A stretch of 10,816 nt of DNA from Acidimicrobiaceae bacterium. GTDB taxonomy: Bacteria > Actinomycetota > Acidimicrobiia > Acidimicrobiales > RAAP-2. Location: the NCBI GenBank assembly GCA_003164275.1, contig PLSY01000223.1, positions 1-10,816 of the forward strand. Reading direction: 5' to 3'. Of the stretch, positions 1 through 5,997 are shown piece after piece. Made by a program: the position numbers and the translations under genes. The notes beneath the pieces are model-generated. The model was not told where the DNA came from. It ran no database searches and saw nothing but the letters and a program-made list of their open reading frames with translations. The first letter of the stretch is position 1. Every line of letters begins with the position of its first letter.

Positions 1-32
1 CCGAAGTTGTAGAGCGTTCCGCTCTCAGCCAT
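1..32 (-). CDS. Start of the next conjugation-operon gene (partial)
   Basis: Only the first ten codons plus two bases are inside the window, reading MAESGTLYNF on the minus strand. The ATG at 30-32 lies inside the last codons of the trbL-like gene, and the two reading frames overlap by eight bases (ATGGCTGA). A GGGAGGG stretch sits four bases before the ATG, a good ribosome binding site. The overlap implies translational coupling with trbL. In actinobacterial conjugation modules the gene after trbL is often a PrgI- or SCO6880-like membrane protein of the secretion complex, but ten residues are too few to assign a family, so no function is claimed. Confidence 0.6.
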   Translation of the reverse strand, partial: MAESGTLYNF

Positions 33-1458
33 GAGACCCTCCCGGTGCCCTCGGGGTCGAGGTGCCGGGAGCTCGACCGGTCCGGTTGGCGGCTCCCTGG
101 ACTACTCCCGCACCGCTCGGGGCGCCGGTACCTCCCGTGGTGGACGGCGGAACGTCGTCCGAGGAGGGGCGATGGCCACCGACCGGGCGGCTTACTATGG
201 CCGTTGTTGCCCCACTGGTCGCGGCACCGCCGCCCGCATGGTCTCCCGCGCCGCCGCCGGCGGTCGGACCGCTGGGGTTCGGTCCAGTAGGGCTCGGACT
301 CCCCGACGTGTTGGATGAACCGGTTCCGGTGCCTGTCGGTGATCGGGTCGCGCTTGGGTCTGACCCTTCGTTGACCCCAGCGGCCACCCTCGCGCCGGCT
401 TTGGCTGCGCCGGCCGCCGCGCCTGCTCCGGCGGTTGCGGCAACCCCGACGGGTCCGGCTGCGGCCCCCGCTTCCACCAGCGCCTTGCCCCTGCCCCCGC
501 CTCCCATCATCTTCGCCGTACCGGCGACACGGCTCCCCATATAAGTCATCCGACCCGGCGCGCTGATCTGGGATGCCGCGGCTGCCGCGTGCTCGGTCGC
601 CGCCGGTACATGCCTCAGGGCCATGGGAAGGGCTAGCGATCCGAGGATGAGGAACGCCAGGCAGAGGAACAGGGTCGTCATGTCCCCACCGACCGCACCG
701 GTGCTCGAGCCGGACAGCTGGCCGCTGTTGAGGTCGGCGGCGGCCAGCACCATGAGCATGGTGATGACCAGTTGGGAGAGGATCGTGGCGATGATCAGGT
801 CCACCAGGCGCTTGATCCAGTGGGCCGTCCCACCCCAGTAGAGCCCGCAGAGGGCGAGCGGAATGGCCAGTACCTCCAGATAGAGCAGCGCTCCTCGCAG
901 GGCAAGGACGAACCAGATCACGAGAGCGGCCAGCCCGGCCAGTGCCACGATCAGAGTGGCCGCCAGCCCGGGCAGACCGCTGCCGCCGGTGGTGACCGTG
1001 GCTGACAGGGCGAAGTCGGACAGGTGACCGAGGCCCTGCGCGAATCCCTGGTTACCTCCGAGGGCCTCGTTCACCAGGAGGCTGCAACAGGCATTGATCA
1101 GGGTGATGATGCCGGCGGTCACCGGGACCGCGACGGCCGTCCCGATGGCCATGATGACGGGCGCCCCGAGGCCTCGTTTCAGCACCGAGGTCAGGTCACC
1201 CCGCAGGGCGGCGGTCCCTACTCCGATGAAGAGGATAGGCACCGACAGCCAGGCGACCACGGTGAGCATGGCCCTCCACGGGCCCTTGAACCACGACGTG
1301 AAGTCCGGGGTGGTGGTCGCCTGCATGGCGTGGATCACCCCGCCGATGGCCCAGCTGGTGAACCCGCCGATCCCCTGGGAGATCGAGTGCCCGAACCATC
1401 CGACAATGTCCTGGCCGATGCCACCCAGCGGATCGAAGAGTGAAAGTCCGACTAGCAC
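25..1458 (-). CDS. TrbL/VirB6-like conjugal transfer membrane protein
   Basis: The 477-residue product is probably an inner-membrane channel component of a conjugative type IV secretion system. The first 285 residues hold about six hydrophobic segments, near 63-85, 99-122, 165-187, 190-209, 219-242 and 261-281. A soluble tail from about residue 285 to the end is made almost only of Ala, Gly, Pro, Ser and Thr. This polytopic core plus low-complexity tail is the pattern of actinobacterial TrbL/VirB6-type proteins; assignment to that family is from knowledge, not a search. Translation starts at a GTG one base after the stop codon of the preceding DUF6112-like gene, with no clear Shine-Dalgarno sequence, so it probably depends on coupling to that gene. 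Its 3' end overlaps the next gene. Its opposite strand has long open frames that are GC-rich shadows. Confidence 0.8.
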   Translation of the reverse strand: MLVGLSLFDPLGGIGQDIVGWFGHSISQGIGGFTSWAIGGVIHAMQATTTPDFTSWFKGPWRAMLTVVAWLSVPILFIGVGTAALRGDLTSVLKRGLGAPVIMAIGTAVAVPVTAGIITLINACCSLLVNEALGGNQGFAQGLGHLSDFALSATVTTGGSGLPGLAATLIVALAGLAALVIWFVLALRGALLYLEVLAIPLALCGLYWGGTAHWIKRLVDLIIATILSQLVITMLMVLAAADLNSGQLSGSSTGAVGGDMTTLFLCLAFLILGSLALPMALRHVPAATEHAAAAASQISAPGRMTYMGSRVAGTAKMMGGGGRGKALVEAGAAAGPVGVAATAGAGAAAGAAKAGARVAAGVNEGSDPSATRSPTGTGTGSSNTSGSPSPTGPNPSGPTAGGGAGDHAGGGAATSGATTAIVSRPVGGHRPSSDDVPPSTTGGTGAPSGAGVVQGAANRTGRAPGTSTPRAPGGSHG

Positions 1459-1459
1459 G

Positions 1460-1780
1460 TCAGCTGACCGAGGTGCCGAAGTTGAAGGCCCAGGTGATGA
1501 GGAAGACCCCGGCCCCGATGATTACCGCTCCGGCGAGAGCGGCCAGCACCTTGTGCTGGGAGACCGACGTCCGGCTGATGGACCCATTTTGGACCCCCCA
1601 CCACAGGCCGGCCCCGCCGATGATGAGGCCGAGCAGACAGGCGTAGACGGCCCACTGCTCGATCCCGCCGAGGAAGGAGGTCACCTGGGACGAGCCCGGG
1701 AGCGAGCTGTTCGGGGTGATGGTGAAGTTGGCGGCCAAGAGTGGCGAGGCAAGGTTCGGGACAAACGACTGAGGGATCAT
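1460..1780 (-). CDS. DUF6112-like small two-helix membrane protein of the conjugation operon
   Basis: This 106-residue protein has two hydrophobic helices, about residues 43-62 and 77-100, behind an N-terminal stretch containing ITPNSSLPGS (21-30). The ITPN...LPG element followed by two helices with a GLWWG turn resembles the DUF6112 family, which sits beside trbL in actinobacterial conjugative elements. Its size and topology also resemble VirB2/TrbC-type pilin subunits, so a pilin-like role is a reasonable but unproven inference. The frame stays open upstream to 1999, but the ATG at 1780 is preferred because GGAGG lies five bases before it, hydrophobic coding sequence begins there, and the upstream part is filled with repeats. 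It is the first gene of the minus-strand operon with trbL. Confidence 0.75.
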   Translation of the reverse strand: MIPQSFVPNLASPLLAANFTITPNSSLPGSSQVTSFLGGIEQWAVYACLLGLIIGGAGLWWGVQNGSISRTSVSQHKVLAALAGAVIIGAGVFLITWAFNFGTSVS

Positions 1781-1842
1781 TGGACCTCCAGGGGCTCTGT
1801 TCGGGACCGTGCGTTCCGGACACCACACATCGTCCAAACGGA

Positions 1843-1960
1843 CGTCACCCTGATCGTCACCCTCGCCGAAATTGTGTTCTGACCTGGGGAACAACAGTGC
1901 CTCGGTAACGTCACCCTCAATCAACGAACGCAGTTTCCCGTTTGAAGGTGACGTCACCCT
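1843..1960. repeat. Four dispersed direct repeats CGTCACCCT, one in a palindrome
   Basis: The 9-mer CGTCACCCT is present at 1843, 1855, 1909 and 1952, always in the same orientation. A shortened CGTCACC also occurs at 2095-2101, inside the 3' end of the neighbouring gene. The copy at 1952 is fused to its inverse to give the 12-bp perfect palindrome at 1947-1958. Copy number and exactness are read directly from the sequence. A role as operator or iteron is inferred from the position just upstream of the conjugation genes. Confidence 0.65.
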
Positions 1961-2009
1961 CCGGTTGCTCGATTCCCCCAGCCCGTGGCCAACGCTCACT
2001 AAATGGAAC

Positions 2010-2030
2010 GGTCTGCGGTCTGCGGTCTGC
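2010..2030. repeat. Three tandem copies of GGTCTGC
   Basis: The 7-mer GGTCTGC is repeated three times without gaps in the intergenic region between the conjugation operon and the orphan gene. Such a short array can vary by replication slippage. No function is apparent. Confidence 0.6.
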
Positions 2031-2079
2031 AGTCATGGCAGCCGGGACGCTGCGACCTCCAGTGACCCGGTGCGCTTCG

Positions 2080-2556
2080 TCAGATTTGGTCCAACGTCAC
2101 CATCTGAACCACGAAATCGATGTGCGCGTAGTCCGAATCCCCGTCGCCGATGATCACCGAATGCAGGCTCACGTCGTAGAACTCAAGCGGCAAGGCGAAG
2201 GCAAATGAGTGGTGGTGGCTGAAGCCTTCCATGGTCCGGATCCCGAAGGGAATCTCGAAGGTGAAGTCTTCGTAGTGCAACACTCGACCGTTCTCAACGC
2301 GGTCCACAACGATCTCAAGTGTGAATGGACGGCCGTACTCGTCCATCGCGATTTGGACAACCATGCCCAGGCCCAGGTCACAGAGGAAGGGAAGGCTTGG
2401 AACTCTGACGTAGGTCTGGAAGCCAAACCGTACGTCCAGAGACTCGGTGACGGGATCCACTTCAACGTGCCCGGCGATGAATGCGCTCTCGATTCGCACG
2501 AAGCCAGGGTAGAACACCGCATCCCACCTGGACTTAGGGTCGTGGTCGAGCGGCAT
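2080..2556 (-). CDS. Hypothetical beta-rich protein, DUF6941-like
   Basis: The 158-residue product has no signal peptide or membrane segment. It alternates hydrophobic and polar residues in many short strands: VRIESAFIAGHVEVD near 20-34, then a central FTLEIVVDRVENGRV (78-92), a HHHSFAFALPLEFYDVSL stretch (114-131) and a final DYAHIDFVVQMV (142-153). This order (a sensing/storage-like first strand, the EIVVDR...G strand pair, then a LPLEFYDVSLHSV element) is reminiscent of DUF6941, a family of unknown role; the match is from memory and is tentative. The ATG at 2556 has no clear ribosome binding site. It is transcribed toward the conjugation operon, but 300 bases away and with no sign of being in it. 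It is divergent from the broken gene at 2679. Protein-like composition supports this frame over the two overlapping ones. Confidence 0.6.
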   Translation of the reverse strand: MPLDHDPKSRWDAVFYPGFVRIESAFIAGHVEVDPVTESLDVRFGFQTYVRVPSLPFLCDLGLGMVVQIAMDEYGRPFTLEIVVDRVENGRVLHYEDFTFEIPFGIRTMEGFSHHHSFAFALPLEFYDVSLHSVIIGDGDSDYAHIDFVVQMVTLDQI

Positions 2557-2678
2557 TGGCCGAGTGGCATTGCCAAGGCATCGGACCCCAGGACCCGCGT
2601 CGAATCCGTGCCTCAGGTGGCGTCATACCCGCTCGCTACCGTGCCACCATGAACACTCATGAAAGACCCCAAGGAGCA

Positions 2679-3248
2679 ATGATTAATCTCGAATTGCTTG
2701 GGCTTCCCACTGCCTGCTGGAAGTGTGGGGGGAGCACGGTGGCCCTTGTAGCAGTGGCACCAGCTCAAGCCCAGGAGGATGACGAGCTCTACCCGACCAG
2801 CGAGCCTGCAGCCCTGGCTTTCGCCGCCGCGCACCTCCCAGCAGATGTCATCCAGGTGGGCAAGATCAACGAGCGGACCAGCCGGACTGCTGGAGAGACC
2901 TCCCTAATGGGTGTTTCCACTGCGATGCCCTACTCGGGAACTACTTTCTGTTTCAGGAGGAATTGCTTGAGGTCCTCGTTGCCGAAGGGACCTTGGGTCT
3001 TCGGGTGCTGGCCACATTCAGCACACCTCGGGCGCTTGGCCAAGCGATTGCACCCCTGGGGTGTGATCGACGAGAACTGGGAGCGTCAGGCTCAAGACGT
3101 CCGAGATCCCCGGAACGGCCGCAGTTGTCAAGCCACTCCTCGCCTCCGTTGCAAGTGCCTACTATCTGGTACCTTGATGCGCGAACTGGAGGCGGTCTCG
3201 ATGGACGTAAACGGAGAGATCACGATCTGCCATCGACGGATCGACTAA
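2679..3248 (+). pseudogene. Frameshifted gene with two CxxC motifs (zinc-ribbon-like, unknown family)
   Basis: From the ATG at 2679 (AAGGAG ends two bases before it; an alternative ATG is at 2649) the frame encodes CWKC at residues 13-16, then an acidic mid-region, and is protein-like up to SRTAGETS (68-75). The continuation that looks like real protein, CFHCDALLGNYFLF followed by QEELLEVL, lies in another frame beginning at 2906. One missing base near 2905 would join the two. CWKC...SRT.GET...CxHC.AL.G..FL is a pattern I associate with small bacterial proteins of unknown function with two CxxC knuckles that probably bind zinc. The original frame runs to the stop at 3246-3248 (189 codons). 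The shifted frame runs to 3328 but stops looking protein-like after about 3060, so the true 3' end is not defined. A gene caller may list this as an intact hypothetical protein. Confidence 0.5.
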
Positions 3249-3555
3249 TGGCGGCTGCGATGCCTTCACGGACTAGTCGGCGGCTTGCTCGGTGTAGGTC
3301 GGTTGATGCCAGAGGGAAATGTCACTGAAGGGTCGAATTGGATCACCCGTCCGGTCTGGTGGGCGGCCCATGCTCGTGAAGGGCTCTCGGCGGTCGAAGA
3401 ATGGCGACGGCAAGGGGTTCCGTGACGTCTGGCCAAGATGCCGACCGGAGCCGTGTTGCAAGTTCTCGCTAATGGGACAACAGTCTGACGGTCCCCTCGA
3501 TCCGCTCGTGGTCGGGTGGCCGAGGCTGTTGCTCTGGGCGACCAACGTCCACACC
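3249..3555. other. No recognisable gene; probable decayed junction sequence
   Basis: Between the broken CxxC gene and the end of the aldo/keto reductase gene, several short open frames exist on both strands, but none has a ribosome binding site, a recognised motif or a sensible composition. No tRNA, transposase fragment, terminal inverted repeat or clear terminator hairpin was seen. The stretch lies between the conjugation-linked genes and the metabolic cluster and may mark an old recombination boundary; this is inference from position only. Confidence 0.4.
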
Positions 3556-4512
3556 TCACGACGGTCCATCGAGTGCTCGATCCACCTCCGCCCGCACGGT
3601 GTCGTCGACGCCCGCACGGAGGATTTCGGATGAAGCTTTGATTTGGGCTGGTGTACGGGCGCCAACCAATGCGCTGGTGATATCCGGGTTGGCAACAACC
3701 CAGGCGGTCACCAATTGGCCGACCGTCCAGCCACGGGCCGCGGCGAGTGGTTGGAGTAGTTCGACGGCACGCAGTGCGGCGGGAAGATCCAGCAGAGGGT
3801 GATCACGTCTCCGCCAGTCATCGGGAGCCAATCGACTCAAGGAAAATGTCCCCGATAGCGTCCCATGGGCCATCGGGCCGTAGGCGAGTACGGCAATGTT
3901 CTTGGTGTGACAGAAGGGGATGAGGTCGTGCTCGATCTCACGGTGAAGGATGTTGTAAGCCGGCTGTACCGAGTCCACTAGCCCGACCACCGAGCAGCGG
4001 CGTAGGAGCTCCACATCGAAGTTCGAGACACCAATGAACCGGGTCTTCCCGGTCTCACGAAGTCGGACCAATTCGCCCCATGTCTCTTCCACCGGTACAT
4101 CCTCGGTGGGGCCATGCAGCTGAAAGAGATCGAGGTAGTCAGTACGGAGTCGCCTGAGACTGTCTTCGCACTCCTGGCGGACGCTCGAAGGGTGACCGGT
4201 GGCGAACATCGATCCATCCTGACGCCATCGCCGAGTGCACTTTGTCGCAACGAACACTTCGCTTCGTCGTCCCGACAGCGCCTCGCCGACAACCTCCTCG
4301 GAGTGGCCAAGCCCGTAGATGGCAGCAGTGTCTACCCAGTTGAGGCCTTCGCCAATCCCGGTCTGGATGGTGGCCACCGAGAGAGAATCATCCTGCGGTC
4401 CCCACGACGCGCTCCAGCCGCCACCTCCGATCGCCCATGCACCCAGTCCCAGGACCGACAGCCTTTCCCCGGAAGGAGCGACGAGCCCGCTAGGTGGATT
4501 CATTTCCACCAT
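3556..4512 (-). CDS. Aldo/keto reductase
   Basis: A 318-residue NADPH-dependent carbonyl reductase of the aldo/keto reductase superfamily, full length for that family. The catalytic tetrad is visible: Asp61 and Tyr66 in DTAAIYG, Lys91 in ATKC and His133 in QLHG. GVSNF (161-165) and a C-terminal GARTPAQIKAS (284-294), which binds the 2'-phosphate region of NADPH, are also present. It should be a soluble (TIM barrel) enzyme reducing aldehydes or ketones. The start codon lies two bases after the stop of the luxE-like gene, so the two form an operon. A second in-frame ATG three codons later (4503) has a better-spaced GAGG. Next to a LuxC/LuxE pair that would make an aldehyde, reduction of that aldehyde to an alcohol is a natural role, but the substrate is not shown by sequence. 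Confidence 0.93.
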   Translation of the reverse strand: MVEMNPPSGLVAPSGERLSVLGLGAWAIGGGGWSASWGPQDDSLSVATIQTGIGEGLNWVDTAAIYGLGHSEEVVGEALSGRRSEVFVATKCTRRWRQDGSMFATGHPSSVRQECEDSLRRLRTDYLDLFQLHGPTEDVPVEETWGELVRLRETGKTRFIGVSNFDVELLRRCSVVGLVDSVQPAYNILHREIEHDLIPFCHTKNIAVLAYGPMAHGTLSGTFSLSRLAPDDWRRRDHPLLDLPAALRAVELLQPLAAARGWTVGQLVTAWVVANPDITSALVGARTPAQIKASSEILRAGVDDTVRAEVDRALDGPS

Positions 4513-4514
4513 CC

Positions 4515-5858
4515 TCAGTCGGCAATGACACCACGAACGTAGGCATCGATGGTGCCAGCGCAGTTCAATTTGTCGTCATCGGCGCCAAGGTCCCGGAACC
4601 TCACGATGTCCCAGACCGACGGGCTGCTTCTTCCGCATGGGCACGTGCCGAAGTCGATCTGTACCTGGTCTCCGCTCATCAGACCACCCCAGTGGCCCTC
4701 GGCCATCAGATCGATGAAGGCGAATCTGGATGTTGCCTGTTCGCTGGTGTCGACCAGCTTCTCGCCTGCGTCATCGAGAGGCAGGAGGACGATCCAAGGG
4801 GGACAGTGGTACCGCCCACTCGCACATTTCGGTAGCGCAGTCGACAGTTCCTGCATGCCGTACGAGTGGTGGAAGGATCCGGGCCCAATATTGAAATAAC
4901 GCGCAATCTGTTCCTGATAGTCGGGAGGAAGCGAATTCCCCTTCAGTCCACCTCCGGAAAGCAGAACATTGCCGGAGTCGAAATCGCCTGGCTCGATCCC
5001 GCGCTGCTTGGCCCGCTCCATGATCTCGAAGAGCTGAGGCCAGAGCCCGAACAACACGACGGGCTCTTGGCGATGCTCGATGATCCATCCAGTCATAAGA
5101 TCGAATCGCGCCGACATCCGTTCGGCACGCTTGGCGGACTCTCGCTCTGCTTCAGTGATGTCAGCGGGCATCGCCGTTCCTGCCGCCATGGCGGACCGCA
5201 ATCTGGCCGCACGCTGTTGATCGGCGATCGATAAGGGCTCGTCGAACAGGTGGTAGACCGACCCGCTCCGGCCAAAGGCGTCGCTGATTGCGTTGAACTT
5301 GTCGCCGTAGCGGGTCGATGCGATATGGGGTCCAAGAATGAATACCGGGCGGTCATTGCCAGGCGCCACACCGGTGGTCCAGGTCAGGCCTCGGACCATC
5401 CCCGACGCCGTGTGCCGCCGATCTGCCTCGGTCTGGTTCACAAAGGAGCACTTCCCGGACGTTCCGCTGGTGAAGAACACGTAGTGGCCTGCGGAGTGCA
5501 AACGGGCCAGCCATTCGTCGGGACCGGACACTCCGGAGACGTCCACATCCACGGCCTTCGTCGATAGGGCACTCAACCAGGCATTCATGCCCACCCAGTT
5601 GTTACCCGAGACGAAGGCATCCGGATAGCTCTTGTACGTGGTGTGGGAGAACAACAGCGGTACTGCATCTTGGAGTTTCGCAATCGAGGAGGTTCCGGTG
5701 TCGACAGCACGCCGGTCGAGCACCTTGATCTCTTGCCGACGACAGTCGAGCAGTTCAGCCACGGCTTGCAGCTGTAGATGCTGAACGTCCTCGCCGAAGT
5801 CTGCATACGGATCCGGTGATTCCATCCTCCCAACGAGCTGTTCCAGCGCTGAGTCCAT
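4515..5858 (-). CDS. LuxE-like acyl-protein synthetase (acyl-adenylating enzyme)
   Basis: This 447-residue protein belongs to the adenylate-forming (ANL) enzymes on the LuxE side. The ATP-binding loop is FFTSGTSGK (128-136), followed by a glycine-rich LSGGGLKG (300-307), the adenylate-binding SYGMQE (332-337), and GDQVQIDFG (396-404). CPCGR (406-410) follows directly, as in LuxE and PaaK-like proteins. LuxE activates a carboxylic acid as acyl-AMP and transfers it to its own cysteine near the C-terminus before handing it to LuxC. Here Cys433 lies 14 residues from the end, the same distance as the acylated Cys of Vibrio harveyi LuxE as I recall it. The start has GAGGAG six bases before the ATG. 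It is longer than marine LuxE (about 370-380), mostly by N-terminal sequence. It is divergent from the luxC-like gene and leads the aldo/keto reductase gene. A role as free acyl-CoA ligase cannot be excluded. Confidence 0.87.
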   Translation of the reverse strand: MDSALEQLVGRMESPDPYADFGEDVQHLQLQAVAELLDCRRQEIKVLDRRAVDTGTSSIAKLQDAVPLLFSHTTYKSYPDAFVSGNNWVGMNAWLSALSTKAVDVDVSGVSGPDEWLARLHSAGHYVFFTSGTSGKCSFVNQTEADRRHTASGMVRGLTWTTGVAPGNDRPVFILGPHIASTRYGDKFNAISDAFGRSGSVYHLFDEPLSIADQQRAARLRSAMAAGTAMPADITEAERESAKRAERMSARFDLMTGWIIEHRQEPVVLFGLWPQLFEIMERAKQRGIEPGDFDSGNVLLSGGGLKGNSLPPDYQEQIARYFNIGPGSFHHSYGMQELSTALPKCASGRYHCPPWIVLLPLDDAGEKLVDTSEQATSRFAFIDLMAEGHWGGLMSGDQVQIDFGTCPCGRSSPSVWDIVRFRDLGADDDKLNCAGTIDAYVRGVIAD

Positions 5859-5997
5859 GGCGCTCTCCTCTCCGCGTACTGGCCATCGCCGCAGCCGTAC
5901 GGGGCCGCAGCTGGGATTGAAATCCTCAAACTAGAAGTAGATACTTACTATATCCAAGGCCGAGCACTGCGTTCGGTCTGACGGGGGAGGACTCGAC
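5859..5997. promoter_or_regulatory. Divergent luxE/luxC promoter region with palindromic operator
   Basis: This 139-bp gap between two divergent start codons becomes AT-rich at 5915-5955, unlike its surroundings. For the luxC direction, TTGAAA (5917-5922), a 17-base spacer and GATACT (5940-5945) form a plausible promoter, putting the start of transcription near 5952. In the luxE direction TATAGT (5952-5947) could serve as a -10, but has no good -35. The interrupted palindrome AAGTA-GA-TACTT (5935-5946) overlaps the luxC -10, so a bound protein would block transcription. The ribosome binding site of luxC, GGAGG at 5986-5990, is seven bases from its ATG. Confidence 0.6.
5935..5950. promoter_or_regulatory. 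Operator candidate A: AAGTAGATACTTACTA
   Basis: AAGTA and TACTT form perfect 5-bp inverted arms around a 2-bp centre (5935-5946). Together with the following ACTA, the 16-bp block matches site B at 10160-10175 in 13 of 16 columns; only the two central bases and one flanking base differ. The form fits a dimeric regulator such as a TetR- or MarR-type repressor, but no regulator gene is in the window. Confidence 0.55.

Larger units (their letters stand above)
1781..2079 (-). promoter_or_regulatory. Upstream control region of the conjugation operon with repeated CGTCACCCT
   Basis: This gene-free stretch separates the conjugation operon from the orphan gene at 2080. It contains four exact copies of CGTCACCCT on the plus strand (1843-1851, 1855-1863, 1909-1917, 1952-1960), read as AGGGTGACG in the direction of the operon. 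The last copy is part of a perfect palindrome, GGTGACGTCACC (1947-1958). A short inverted repeat CGTCC-AAAC-GGACG (1831-1844) overlaps the first copy. Irregular spacing (12, 54 and 43 bases between starts) fits binding sites for a regulator or replication/transfer protein better than a CRISPR or tandem array. I found no convincing -35/-10 pair. Confidence 0.5.

Noticed and set aside
62..1882. Long plus-strand open frames opposite trbL (such as 62-544 and 1094-1882)
   Set aside because: They are shadows of a GC-rich gene: no ribosome binding site, proline/arginine-rich chance composition, and the minus frame has clear membrane helices.
1843..1960. CRISPR array
   Set aside because: The repeats are only 9 bases long and spaced irregularly, without spacer-size regularity or cas genes.
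1781..1999. N-terminal extension of the DUF6112-like protein to an ATG at 1999
   Set aside because: The extra 73 codons run through the CGTCACCCT repeats and resemble no protein, while a strong ribosome binding site marks the ATG at 1780.
3266..3698. Minus- and plus-strand open frames between the broken gene and the aldo/keto reductase
   Set aside because: They overlap one another in several frames, have no ribosome binding site and no motif; those beyond 3556 overlap the clear reductase gene.
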